Below the pieces are notes generated by a model. It saw nothing but the letters and a program-made list of their open reading frames with translations, was not told the origin of the DNA and ran no database searches. Shown in pieces: positions 1-8,488 of a stretch of DNA of 64,000 nucleotides. The stretch's first letter is position 1, and the number at the start of each line of letters is the position of its first letter. The DNA is taken from contig NZ_CP031967.1 of NCBI RefSeq assembly GCF_003443615.1, forward strand, positions 3,472,001 through 3,536,000. The letters are read 5' to 3'. Position numbers and translations under genes: made by a program. The DNA comes from Alteromonas sp. BL110 (GTDB lineage Bacteria; Pseudomonadota; Gammaproteobacteria; Enterobacterales; Alteromonadaceae).

Positions 1-449
1 TTTTACATAGTTTGCAGCAAGCCGTTCAGGGCGGCAGCGGAATTGTAATACAGTTTCCGTTTTATGCTGGCATCATGGCGGTTATGGTGCAATCTGGATT
101 AGCGCAGACTATGTCAGAATGGCTAATAAGTTTTGCATCTGCCGAGTCTTTGCCCGTATGGAGTTTTATTAGTGCAGGCATTGTTAATATTTTCGTACCT
201 TCGGGAGGAGGGCAGTGGGCGGTGCAAGCTCCTGTAATTCTACCCGCGGCCGCTGAACTGGGTGCGGAAGTAAATAGGGTAGCAATGGCAGTGGCGTGGG
301 GTGATGCTTGGACGAACTTAATTCAGCCGTTTTGGGCACTACCCGTACTCGCCATAGCGGGCCTAAAAGCCAAAGATATAATGGGATTTTGCTTAGTTCA
401 GCTTATCGTAACCGGCGTTATTATCTCGCTTGTTTTAAGGTTTGTTTAA
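1..449 (+). CDS. Short-chain fatty acid transporter (AtoE family), C-terminal part only
   Basis: The reading frame is open at the window's left edge, so this is the 3' portion (about 145-149 residues) of a longer gene; the TTG at 12 is not its real start. The protein is very hydrophobic with several membrane segments, and contains the motif PSGGGQWAVQAP followed by GDAWTNLIQPFW, which I recognise from the AtoE/short-chain fatty acid transporter family (inner-membrane uptake of acetoacetate or butyrate-type acids). Full family members are about 430-470 residues, so roughly two thirds lie outside the window. The gene is convergent with the ABC ATPase downstream. Substrate is not determinable from this fragment. 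Confidence 0.82.
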   Translation, partial: LHSLQQAVQGGSGIVIQFPFYAGIMAVMVQSGLAQTMSEWLISFASAESLPVWSFISAGIVNIFVPSGGGQWAVQAPVILPAAAELGAEVNRVAMAVAWGDAWTNLIQPFWALPVLAIAGLKAKDIMGFCLVQLIVTGVIISLVLRFV

Positions 450-489
450 AAATATGCCTTGTCTCGCTGATTTTTAGACAAGGCATATT
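446..489 (-). terminator. Rho-independent terminator between convergent genes
   Basis: A perfect 14-bp inverted repeat (451-464 with 476-489) encloses an 11-nt loop. Read on the minus strand the stem is followed by a T-rich stretch, so it best serves the ABC ATPase gene ending at 517; it may also stop transcripts of the transporter gene. Confidence 0.75.
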
Positions 490-516
490 CAAAAGCTAAA
501 CATTAAGACTTCAGAC

Positions 517-2010
517 CTAAACATTATAGTCTTTCATATTTAAGGTGTTGCGAATGCTGGGAATGCGCTCTTCTGGATTGTGATTAACGTACAAGAGCGT
601 GCTGGTGCCAGCCTGTGCCAATATATCAATAAGCTTAAGTGCTTTTTGGCGGTTGAAGTCGTCTAAACCGTTACAGGGTTCATCTAATATAAGCAGTGCA
701 GGGTGTTTTACCATAGACCTCGCTATAAGCACTAATCGTTGATCGCCAAACGATAGCGACTGAAACGGTGTATTCTTCTTCTGTTGTAAGCCCAGTACAG
801 CAAGCCATTGTTCTGCTACGTTTCGCTCAGCCAACGTTGGGCGAGTGTATAGACCAATGCTGTCGTGAAAGCCAGAAATGATTACATGTTCAACACTTGC
901 GTTTACTTTGTATTGCATGTGCAGCGAATTTGACATAATTCCAATGTGCTTTTTAATATCCCATATGCTTTCGCCAGTCCCCCGTTTTATGCCAAACATT
1001 GTTAAGTCGTTGGTATAACAATGGGAATTATCACCAGTAAACATTTGAAGCAAACAAGTTTTACCTGACCCGTTCGGGCCGGTTATCTGCCAATGCTCAT
1101 TTTTATTCAGCGTAAAGTTAAGCTTTTCAAATACAGTACGTTCATCGAAACGCACAAAGCCGTCATTCAGCTGAATTAAGGTATGGGGTAGTGAATCAAG
1201 TTCACTATTCTGCTTATTATGATTTTGGTCATTGCGGTTTTGATCCTTGCCGTTTGGGTCGTTAGCGCTAAGCGCAGCGGGTACATCGATATCATCAGAT
1301 TCTAGGGCAAACCAAGTGCTTAACTCTGAGCGCAAGTCATCATAGTTAAGTGTGCCGTCAGATTTCCACGTTATAGCTAGATCGTCCATCACAATGAGTT
1401 GTGCGTGAAGGCCCTCAGGAATGTCTGCAAGCTTGTTGGCGGTCAGCACCAGTGCGGCTTGTTGTTGAGAAACAAGAAAGCGACTAAATGCATTAATCGC
1501 CTCAACATCTAAGCCTTCGAAAGGTTCATCAAGCAGAATAATTGGAGCATCGCTCAACCACGCTAGCATGATAATTACCTTGCGGGTTTCTCCCGTCGAC
1601 AGCGAAAGGAAAGCACTATCAAATAGATGTTCAATTCTCAACGCAGAAGTAAGTTCGCTGTAATAAGGGTGATTTTGATAATCCTCATTGGTGCGTAAGA
1701 ATAACTCGCGTACCTGTGTTGGCTCAGCGATTACATCTAAAATATCCGCACTGTCTTTTTGTTTTTCTTCTTCAATTAACGCCTGTTGCTTAAATACCGA
1801 TACTTCCGCAACAAGAGAACTACTCTCGCGAATACCGCTTTCTACTTTACCGTTACCCGCTAGTGATGAAATTAAGAGCGACTTCCCGCTACTATTTCTA
1901 CCTGCAATCAGGTAATGCGAGGGTGGTTTTTCATTATGTAGCGTTAACGAAAACGCAGGGGTAATATATTGATTAGAAAGCTTTGTTTGAAATTCGGAAA
2001 GATACAGCAT
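517..2010 (-). CDS. modF: Double-ATPase ABC protein, ModF/PhrA-like
   Basis: A 497-residue soluble protein with two ABC ATPase domains in one chain. The first has a Walker A at about 37-44 (GRNSSGKS), signature LSTGE at 137-141 and Walker B IILLDEP at 157-163. The second has Walker A GPNGSGKT at 311-318, signature LSFGDQR at 419-425 and Walker B LLILDEP at about 439-445. Length and layout match E. coli ModF (about 490 residues), encoded near molybdate uptake genes but of unclear function. No membrane permease or binding protein is adjacent here, so it is probably not a classical transporter subunit. A linker at about 251-268 is unusually rich in Asn, Gln and Asp. The specific ModF name is by family resemblance; an ABC-F-like role is the alternative. 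Confidence 0.75.
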   Translation of the reverse strand: MLYLSEFQTKLSNQYITPAFSLTLHNEKPPSHYLIAGRNSSGKSLLISSLAGNGKVESGIRESSSLVAEVSVFKQQALIEEEKQKDSADILDVIAEPTQVRELFLRTNEDYQNHPYYSELTSALRIEHLFDSAFLSLSTGETRKVIIMLAWLSDAPIILLDEPFEGLDVEAINAFSRFLVSQQQAALVLTANKLADIPEGLHAQLIVMDDLAITWKSDGTLNYDDLRSELSTWFALESDDIDVPAALSANDPNGKDQNRNDQNHNKQNSELDSLPHTLIQLNDGFVRFDERTVFEKLNFTLNKNEHWQITGPNGSGKTCLLQMFTGDNSHCYTNDLTMFGIKRGTGESIWDIKKHIGIMSNSLHMQYKVNASVEHVIISGFHDSIGLYTRPTLAERNVAEQWLAVLGLQQKKNTPFQSLSFGDQRLVLIARSMVKHPALLILDEPCNGLDDFNRQKALKLIDILAQAGTSTLLYVNHNPEERIPSIRNTLNMKDYNV

Positions 2011-2152
2011 TATGATTGCGAGTGGATAAGAAGTAGAACTATTGTGAAGTTTTCTGTTTACCTGTCAATGGTGAATAAGACTTTCGGAAGACGGAGCCAG
2101 CTGGTAAGTTAGTCTTATAAGGTTAATGCAGCATTGGATGCTTGATAAGGGA

Positions 2153-2893
2153 ATGACTTTTTTGACAAAGGTAATCATTGTTACAGGAGCAAGCCGTGGT
2201 ATTGGTGCCGCAACCGCTAAACTGCTAGGAAGTAAAGATTATAAGGTTTGCGTTAATTACCTATCAGATAAAAATGCTGCGGATAGGGTGTGCGCGTCGA
2301 TAGCCGAAAGTGGTGGCGTTGCATTTACCCATAAAGCCGATGTCTCAGATGAAGCACAAGTGCTGAACATGTTTGAGACTGTGAACAGCCAATGGGGTGA
2401 AATAACGCATTTGGTAAACAATGTGGGCATTTTATTTACCAAAACTGAGCTTATCAATGTCAGTGCTGAGCGTTTTACCAAAACACTTAATACCAATGTG
2501 CTTAGTGCATTTTTGTGCTCAAAAGCTTTTGTCAGACAAAACGTTACGGGTGGCGCAATAGTCAACGTTTCATCCATAGCCTCTCGTACAGGTGCGCCCT
2601 TTGAATACGTAGACTATGCCGCATCGAAAGGAGCTATGGATTCATTCACCAAAGGGCTTTCTTTAGAACTTGCCGCAAAAAATATTCGTGTGAACAGCGT
2701 TAGGCCTGGATTTATCAAAACCGACATTCACGCGGATGGCGGTGAACCTGGCAGAGTAGAGCGGCTAAGCTCACAAATTCCTATGCAGCGGGGCGGTACA
2801 GCTGACGAAGTCGCTCAGGCGATAGCCTGGCTTCTATCATCTCAGTCTTCGTATGTTACTGGGTCGTTTATTGATTTAGCGGGTGGGAAGTAA
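2153..2893 (+). CDS. SDR family NAD(P)-dependent oxidoreductase
   Basis: A classical short-chain dehydrogenase: the Rossmann glycine motif TGASRGIGAAT lies near the N-terminus, NNVG in the middle, the catalytic Ser in IVNVSSIAS, YxxxK as YAASK, and a C-terminal Rossmann edge (SFIDLAGGK). Length about 246 residues is standard. Substrate cannot be told; the closest general type is 3-oxoacyl-ACP reductase/glucose dehydrogenase-like SDRs. The start is uncertain: ATG at 2126, ATG at 2153 and TTG at 2162 are in frame, and the AAGGGA at 2147-2152 is best spaced for the TTG, which would give a typical compact N-terminus. It is followed after 5 bp by an acetyltransferase gene, so the two are probably co-transcribed. 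Confidence 0.85.
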   Translation: MTFLTKVIIVTGASRGIGAATAKLLGSKDYKVCVNYLSDKNAADRVCASIAESGGVAFTHKADVSDEAQVLNMFETVNSQWGEITHLVNNVGILFTKTELINVSAERFTKTLNTNVLSAFLCSKAFVRQNVTGGAIVNVSSIASRTGAPFEYVDYAASKGAMDSFTKGLSLELAAKNIRVNSVRPGFIKTDIHADGGEPGRVERLSSQIPMQRGGTADEVAQAIAWLLSSQSSYVTGSFIDLAGGK

Positions 2894-2898
2894 AGCGC

Positions 2899-3387
2899 AT
2901 GGTAACACTCAGAGATTTTAAAATGAGCGATGTAGGTAGACTGGTAGATATTTTGAATCAACCGTCGGTCACTCAATATCTTTCGACAAAAATTCCCAGC
3001 CCTTATACAAAAGAAGATGCTATGTGGTGGGTTCAAGAGGGAAGCAAAGACGGTTTTATAAAAGCTGTTGAGTATGAGGGCGAGTTAGTAGGGTGTATTG
3101 GTATTAACCCCGGTCATTTTGAATACGAAAGGTCTGGAGAAGTTGGATATTGGCTTTGTTCATCACATTGGCGAAAAGGCATTATGCGCGATGCGCTGCG
3201 CCAGATTATTGCGCTTATTTTCTCAAACACAAATATAGAGCGCATTTTTGCCTGCGTATTTTCATCCAATTTTGCTTCGCAAAAGCTGCTGCTAGATTCT
3301 GGATTTAAGCAGGAAGCGATATTGAAACGCGCCATTTTTAAAAACGGACATTTTTACGATAGCCATATCTATGCCACATTGAAATAG
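2899..3387 (+). CDS. GNAT family N-acetyltransferase, RimJ/RimL type
   Basis: A 162-residue protein with the RimJ/RimL-like order: N-terminal VTLRDFKMSDVGRLVDILN, central GCIGINPG, then GEVGYWLCSSHWRKGIMRDAL, where the RKGIM stretch corresponds to the acetyl-CoA pyrophosphate-binding loop, and ASQKLLLDSGFKQEA near the C-terminus. It would transfer acetyl from acetyl-CoA to an amine, in ribosomal RimJ/L proteins the N-terminus of a protein, but the acceptor here is unknown. It begins 5 bp after the SDR gene and is probably translated from the same transcript. Confidence 0.85.
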   Translation: MVTLRDFKMSDVGRLVDILNQPSVTQYLSTKIPSPYTKEDAMWWVQEGSKDGFIKAVEYEGELVGCIGINPGHFEYERSGEVGYWLCSSHWRKGIMRDALRQIIALIFSNTNIERIFACVFSSNFASQKLLLDSGFKQEAILKRAIFKNGHFYDSHIYATLK

Positions 3388-3406
3388 GTTAAGCCTTACA
3401 GCACAG

Positions 3407-3796
3407 ATGAAAGCTTTTTTAGGTAAATACATACTTCATATTGATGGTATCGCAGGAACGAGTGTTGGCCTATTGCTTCTGTTTTTCCAAGATATAGCGA
3501 GCGACTTCTACCAACTGCCGAAAGGGCTCATTCTATTCTTAGCGGGTGCTAATGTATGCTATGGCATATACGCATTAAGGCTTGCCTTTATACGCAATAG
3601 ATCACTTAACGAAGTAGCAGCTTTAGCTATTGCAAACTTTCTTTGGGCGATTACATGTGTAGGGTTTCTTCTCACTTATTACGAACAAGCGAGCATCTTC
3701 GCTCTACTATTTATTAGTGCAGAGTGCTTATTTGTAGCAATACTTGGTTTGAGTGAATGGTGCTATAGATTTTTATTAGTTTCCAGTGGTGATTGA
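3407..3796 (+). CDS. Small integral membrane protein, unknown function
   Basis: A 129-residue protein with about four hydrophobic helices (roughly residues 15-33, 40-62, 72-92, 97-120) and short charged loops. I do not recognise a named family or catalytic motif. It follows the acetyltransferase gene by 19 bp in the same orientation and may be the last gene of that short operon. Coding potential is supported by sustained hydrophobic pattern and start/stop placement; function cannot be assigned. Confidence 0.6.
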   Translation: MKAFLGKYILHIDGIAGTSVGLLLLFFQDIASDFYQLPKGLILFLAGANVCYGIYALRLAFIRNRSLNEVAALAIANFLWAITCVGFLLTYYEQASIFALLFISAECLFVAILGLSEWCYRFLLVSSGD

Positions 3797-4073
3797 CTTT
3801 CGCTTTGAACAAATATGATTTGTAAGTGTGCTAATACTTTCTAACACATCTCAAACTTACTTCTTTGTAAGTTTTACGGCGATTTTCTAACCTTTTCCCG
3901 TAAAAATCTTACTGAAAAGCTGAATTACCTACACATAATAATTCTGTTATCTAAAGCCTTTCACTTCCTGTTTATACAAATAATTTATATTTTTCAGTAG
4001 GTTGTGCTTTTTGTTATTCCCTGGCACTTGTTTTGCGACCTTGCCTATGTGTGTATTCTCAAGGAAAGGAAAA

Positions 4074-5462
4074 ATGGAAACCGAACATCGAGCCGTCAAG
4101 CATACTGTTCAATTGCGCCATAGTGATCAATTGGAAGTGAACCCTTCTGGTCGCTTTTTAGCGCCTAAAAAGCGAACTTCTAGCATAGCGAAAAAACTCA
4201 TTATTGCTGCTGCATCTTTCTGGTTGCCTTTAGTAGGTGTTGCCTCGACCGTTTCTACTTCCTCGCCAAAAGCATTAGAACAGACAAATAACAACTCTGT
4301 TTTGCAGACACAGTTAAAGCAAATGAAAAGTGCCTATGCTTTTTACTCCTCTATAGCTCAGCAAGGTGGTTGGGAAGCCTTAAACGAAGACTTGCTTCTT
4401 AAACATGGTGCATTGAGAAAGGCTTCAGCAGATGCAACACCTACCTACAGTGAAGAGGAAGCTCAAGCTGTAAGTGCAATAGTCGCTCGTTTAGGCAGAG
4501 AATACACCTCGATAGGTAGAAATTGTACTTATGCATTAACAGCGACTCACTCCAAGCCATGCATTTTCGATAAAGATGTCGAAAATGCAGTAAAAGATTT
4601 TCAACGCCGTCATGGCCTTCTAGTAGATGGTGTAGTAGGCAAAAAGACGCTTGCTGCATTAAATGTGTCGGCAGATGAGAAAGCGCAGCAATTAGCACTG
4701 AATATAACACGCTTGGAAATGTTCGAAGAAAAAGACAGCGATGCTTACGTGTTAGTTAACATTCCAGAATTCCGCCTTCGTTATATTAGTAAAGGTAGAG
4801 TAAAAGCCACTAAAGACGTGGTAGTAGGCAAGCCAAGTTGGGCTACACCTTCTTTTAGCGATCATATCGAAAAATTTGTAGTTAACCCAGAATGGCGTAT
4901 ACCACTTTCCATCGCGACTAAAGAGATCGCCCCAAAAGTAGCAGGCAACCCTAATTACTTAGAAGAAAACAACATCGTTATTCGTAAAAATAGTTTTGTT
5001 GATGATGAGTTGGTTGACCCCGATACAATCGATTGGGAAAACATAAAGCCCTATCAGTTTGATCATTTTTTAGTAAAGCTTCCCAACGAGAAAAATCCGT
5101 TAGGCAAGGTTAAGTACCTATTCCCGAATCGACACGCCGTATACGTGCACGATACGCCTTATCAACAGTGGTTTAGTGAAACAAACCGCGCAGCGTCTCA
5201 CGGCTGTATTAGATTAGAAGACCCTTTTTCACTAGCAAAGTTAATTGCAGAAGAGCAGGGCGTAGAGAGTTTAATGGACAATGTCATAACAGCTCGTGAA
5301 TTAAGCCAGTCAAAAACCTTTCACCTTGAAGAGCCTCTGCCTATTCATTTGGTGTATTGGACCGCATGGGCTGACCAAGACGGTACCGTGAACTTTAGAA
5401 ATGATATTTATCAGCGCGATAGACGCGACGCTAAGGCGCTTACACAGGTAGCGTCTCTGTAA
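4074..5462 (+). CDS. L,D-transpeptidase, YcbB/LdtD-like, with peptidoglycan-binding domain
   Basis: A periplasmic cell-wall enzyme of about 462 residues that would form 3-3 cross-links or attach proteins to peptidoglycan. Residues about 41-60 form one membrane-spanning or uncleaved signal segment after a basic cytoplasmic N-terminus. A PG_binding_1 domain is seen at about 165-197 (DVENAVKDFQRRHGLLVDG), and a YkuD catalytic domain spans about 225-400 with the hallmark HDTPY...SHGCIRL, placing the nucleophile at Cys378. The start at 4074 is chosen because a long AAGGAAAGGA purine tract sits immediately upstream; upstream in-frame starts from 4002 lack one. It is shorter than E. coli YcbB (about 615 residues). 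The next gene, 35 bp downstream, encodes another peptidoglycan-type hydrolase. Confidence 0.9.
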   Translation: METEHRAVKHTVQLRHSDQLEVNPSGRFLAPKKRTSSIAKKLIIAAASFWLPLVGVASTVSTSSPKALEQTNNNSVLQTQLKQMKSAYAFYSSIAQQGGWEALNEDLLLKHGALRKASADATPTYSEEEAQAVSAIVARLGREYTSIGRNCTYALTATHSKPCIFDKDVENAVKDFQRRHGLLVDGVVGKKTLAALNVSADEKAQQLALNITRLEMFEEKDSDAYVLVNIPEFRLRYISKGRVKATKDVVVGKPSWATPSFSDHIEKFVVNPEWRIPLSIATKEIAPKVAGNPNYLEENNIVIRKNSFVDDELVDPDTIDWENIKPYQFDHFLVKLPNEKNPLGKVKYLFPNRHAVYVHDTPYQQWFSETNRAASHGCIRLEDPFSLAKLIAEEQGVESLMDNVITARELSQSKTFHLEEPLPIHLVYWTAWADQDGTVNFRNDIYQRDRRDAKALTQVASL

Positions 5463-5497
5463 AAAAATATAAACGAATAACAGTGGTAACAAGGTAA

Positions 5498-6568
5498 ATG
5501 AAGATGATAGTGAACAACCTAATAGCTTCGGTAGTGGCATTCGCATTACTTTTTAACGCACATTATGCACATGCCCTTGCGCAGGGCGCAGATGCGAAAA
5601 ATGCCGAGGTGGTTCAGAAAAAAGTCTCTCAAAGAAGCACTCAAGGAGCGCCACATGAGCCAGTTGTCGTTGAGAATAAAGCTCACTTGGAGGATGCTGA
5701 GTTTAGTTTAAAGATCAATAATATCGTGGTGCCTTACAACGTCTTTTCTTTATTTGTATTGCCTGAAGAGATTACAGAGCTAGAAATTATTTATCCGCAA
5801 CCGGACAAAACCTATCAGCTGTTTGAAAACGGCGTAATGGTTGCAAAATCCGAGTCTATGACATGGCATTGGCAGGCGAAAGATGCCCCTGGCGAGCAGC
5901 GCCTAGAAATAAGAAGCGAAGACGGACAGGTCAATATGTCGTTAAATGTATTTGTGATGATTCCTGCCGAGGAAGTACAAGGTGGACGCTTAAAATATTA
6001 TCATATAGGGCCCTATCCGGATGAAAGCGAAGTTAAAAATAAAGACGTTTACGTTGAACCCGAAGGCTTTATTGAAGTTACCCAGAAAAACCAAGACTTA
6101 CTATTGTCTCCGCATTTCAAGTTAAAAGAGTTCACCAGTAAACAGCGCTCTGGCTACCCTAAATTCGTGTATCTTCGTCCGTCTCTACTTTTAAAGCTCG
6201 AAATGCTTAGAAGAGAAATGAATATGAAAAATATTCATGTTTCAAACATGGTAATAATGAGCGGCTACAGAACGCCCCAATATAATAAGGCAATCGGTAA
6301 CGTCAAATTTAGTCGACATGTATATGGCGATGCAGCCGACATTTTTGTAGATAATGACGGTAACTACAGAATGGACGATTTGAACAGCGATGGGGTAGTG
6401 AATATTAAAGATGCTGACGTAATGGCCAACATGATTGCAGAGCTTAATAAACGCAGTGAATATAAAGGCTTAATCGGTGGTATGGGGGTTTACGGACCTA
6501 AACCTCACCGAGGTCCATTTATTCATATTGATACCCGTGGTATTAAAGCGCGGTGGAGAAATCCTTAA
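5498..6568 (+). CDS. Secreted M15-type peptidase (DUF882/YcbK-like) with dockerin-like calcium loop
   Basis: A 356-residue exported protein with a signal peptide (about 1-28). The C-terminal half carries the M15A/YcbK zinc-peptidase pattern: SGYRTPQYN at 255-263, SRHVYGDAADI at 272-282 (H274 and D281 as likely zinc ligands) and FIHIDTRG at about 341-348 (H343). This family cleaves peptidoglycan stem peptides or resembles D-Ala-D-Ala carboxypeptidases. The N-terminal half (about 70-155) looks like a beta-rich domain and is unassigned. Between the zinc motifs at about 294-305 lies DLNSDGVVNIKD, an exact EF-hand/dockerin-type calcium loop. It follows the L,D-transpeptidase by 35 bp, suggesting one cell-wall remodelling operon. 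Confidence 0.85.
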   Translation: MKMIVNNLIASVVAFALLFNAHYAHALAQGADAKNAEVVQKKVSQRSTQGAPHEPVVVENKAHLEDAEFSLKINNIVVPYNVFSLFVLPEEITELEIIYPQPDKTYQLFENGVMVAKSESMTWHWQAKDAPGEQRLEIRSEDGQVNMSLNVFVMIPAEEVQGGRLKYYHIGPYPDESEVKNKDVYVEPEGFIEVTQKNQDLLLSPHFKLKEFTSKQRSGYPKFVYLRPSLLLKLEMLRREMNMKNIHVSNMVIMSGYRTPQYNKAIGNVKFSRHVYGDAADIFVDNDGNYRMDDLNSDGVVNIKDADVMANMIAELNKRSEYKGLIGGMGVYGPKPHRGPFIHIDTRGIKARWRNP

Positions 6569-6698
6569 GTGCAGCAAATCTAAAATACTATTCAACCGTT
6601 TTAAAATATAGCTGATTGGCGTAGCTACTTTGCATGAGCAACAGGCATTCGTTATTTTAGCTTACTAATTGTTATTAATTCGAAGCTTAAGAGAGATT

Positions 6699-7877
6699 AT
6701 GAGTATTACTAACTTGCTTGGCGACAAGCAGAGATTCGATGTAAAACCACTTGATACGACTATGAAGGCTGTGGTGACCATGGCGAACGGTGGTTATGAG
6801 CAGTTAAATTACACCGATGTTCCCATGCCAAAACCGCTTGCTGGCGAGGTGTTAGTTCAGGTTTTAGCAGCAGGTGTCAATAATACAGAAATTAATACTC
6901 GATTAGGTTGGTATTCTTCTAAAGTCACTCAAGGCACTGACGCGTTGGATGAGAATGACGATGAGAAATCAAGCGCTGCAGAAGAGTTAGACGGTGGGTG
7001 GAATGAACAAACCCCTTTTCCATTTATTCAAGGAACTGACTGTTGTGGTCGAATCGTAGCGGTTGGGGAAGGCGTGGACTCTACACGTATCGGAGAGCGA
7101 ATTTTGATACGTTCTTGTATCCGCAAAGACTCTTGGGACTCATTAGAGAATATTTGGATGGCGTCAGACTTCGATGGCGCTTTCGCACAGTACGTAAAGA
7201 TTACAGCAAGTGAAGCCTTCGCTGTCGACTGCGATTGGTCGGATGCCGAACTCGGAACCATACCTTGTGCTTATGGTACTGCTGAAAATATGGTTCATCG
7301 AGCCGGTGTTTCCAAAGGGGAGCATGTTTTGGTGACTGGGGCTTCCGGTGGCGTAGGTTCTGCTGTTGTGCAGTTAGCTAAACGCCGTGGTGCGACAGTT
7401 ACCGCCGTTGTTGGTAAAAATAAAATGGACGTGCTTAAGGAAATAGGTGCAGACCGCGTTATCGAACGCAACAGCGACCTAGTTGAAGTGTTAGGAGAAA
7501 AGTCGGTAGATGTAGTTATCGATAACGTTGCAGGTGAAGGGTTCACTCAAATGTCCGTGGTTATGAAACGCGGTGGTCGCTACGCTTCTTCCGGCGCCAT
7601 CGCGGGGCCAATAGTCACCCTTGATATGCGCAACTTTTATTTAAAAGATCTTACCTTCATTGGCTGTACCGCGTGGGATGAACCGGTATTCCCGAATCTT
7701 ATTTCATATATCGAACGCGGTGAAATAAAACCTATGTTAGCTAGAACTTACCCGCTGGAAGATATCGTTACAGCCCAAAAAGATTTCTCTGAGAAAAAGC
7801 ACGTGGGTAAAATCGTGTTGTTGCCTCCTAAGCAGACGTCATCGCAGCAGGGTTTTATCGATAGTTTGAACAAATAA
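6699..7877 (+). CDS. Medium-chain dehydrogenase/reductase, zinc-independent quinone-oxidoreductase-like
   Basis: A medium-chain dehydrogenase of about 392 residues: GroES-like N-terminal domain, then a Rossmann domain with TGASGGVGSAVVQLAKRRGATV for NAD(P)H binding. The structural and catalytic zinc cysteines of true alcohol dehydrogenases are not evident, so a quinone/enoyl reductase role is more likely; the substrate is unknown. An acidic insertion (about residues 80-110, TDALDENDDEKSS) lengthens the N-terminal domain relative to typical 320-340-residue members. Start at 6699 is chosen over the TTG at 6669 because AAGAGAG lies just upstream. It converges with the MerR regulator gene. Confidence 0.85.
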   Translation: MSITNLLGDKQRFDVKPLDTTMKAVVTMANGGYEQLNYTDVPMPKPLAGEVLVQVLAAGVNNTEINTRLGWYSSKVTQGTDALDENDDEKSSAAEELDGGWNEQTPFPFIQGTDCCGRIVAVGEGVDSTRIGERILIRSCIRKDSWDSLENIWMASDFDGAFAQYVKITASEAFAVDCDWSDAELGTIPCAYGTAENMVHRAGVSKGEHVLVTGASGGVGSAVVQLAKRRGATVTAVVGKNKMDVLKEIGADRVIERNSDLVEVLGEKSVDVVIDNVAGEGFTQMSVVMKRGGRYASSGAIAGPIVTLDMRNFYLKDLTFIGCTAWDEPVFPNLISYIERGEIKPMLARTYPLEDIVTAQKDFSEKKHVGKIVLLPPKQTSSQQGFIDSLNK

Positions 7878-7984
7878 TTTCTACGTTCCGATGCTGGTAG
7901 GTAGAGCTGTTTCGCATGAAACCAACAAGCGCCTGTGCTATGCGGGCGTGCAACCGATGAACAGGGCCTCATAATCGCTTCGTT

Positions 7985-8398
7985 TTACTTTTTACCCGAT
8001 GCTAAACCTTTTATTGCCCCCGCACCGGCAAGGTTCATCAAACGACGAAATCTCGGGCATTCTAAGTGGCTTGGCGCGGTGCAGGCTGCCGCATGTTGCA
8101 GACCATCGCGCATGGCTGTGAGCTTTTTTATTGTTCCGTCTAGTTCATTAGCTTTTCTCAGTAGTAGCTCACGATCAATTTCAGGCTTTGCCTCGTTCCC
8201 CAAAATACCCGCAATCTCTTCTAAAGAAAAACCTGCAGCGCGACCTAATGCTATTAACTCAAGACGCTCTAGTATATTCGGGCTAAACACACGACGTATA
8301 CCTTGCCTACCAATAGAACTGATAAGACCTTTCTCTTCATAAAACCGAAGTGTTGATGCTGACACTCCTGACTTTTTGGCTACTTGAGATATTTCCAT
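7985..8398 (-). CDS. MerR family transcriptional regulator
   Basis: A 137-residue regulator. Residues 1-70 form the winged HTH typical of MerR (VAKKSGVSASTLRFYEEKGLI, then GIRRVFSPNILERL), followed by a coiled-coil dimerisation helix (about 72-105). The short C-terminal effector part has two cysteines, C106 and C114, in AACTAPSHLECPRF; this could sense a metal or redox signal but does not match the CueR, ZntR or SoxR ligand patterns. It is divergent from a DUF2938 membrane protein gene, and the shared intergenic region has a perfect MerR-type operator, so that gene is the most likely target together with its own expression. Confidence 0.9.
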   Translation of the reverse strand: MEISQVAKKSGVSASTLRFYEEKGLISSIGRQGIRRVFSPNILERLELIALGRAAGFSLEEIAGILGNEAKPEIDRELLLRKANELDGTIKKLTAMRDGLQHAAACTAPSHLECPRFRRLMNLAGAGAIKGLASGKK

Positions 8399-8417
8399 AC
8401 ATTTTCCAAAGGATTAC

Positions 8418-8448
8418 TTGACTTAAAGTTAACTTTAAGTTGTAGGCT
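8418..8448 (+). promoter_or_regulatory. MerR-type promoter with 19-bp spacer and perfect palindrome
   Basis: A -35 TTGACT (8418-8423) and a -10-like TAGGCT (8443-8448) are separated by 19 bp, the over-long spacing that MerR-family activators correct by DNA distortion. The spacer is filled by a perfect 20-bp palindrome at 8421-8440 (ACTTAAAGTTAACTTTAAGT). It drives toward the DUF2938 gene and lies just upstream of the MerR gene's own start on the other strand. Confidence 0.8.
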
Positions 8449-8488
8449 AGCATTTCTTACTAATTGAAACTAGCTGTTGAGTGTGAAT

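Noticed and set aside
7935..8342. 135-residue plus-strand reading frame opposite the MerR gene
   Set aside because: Antisense shadow of a well-supported MerR regulator; no ribosome site or domain.
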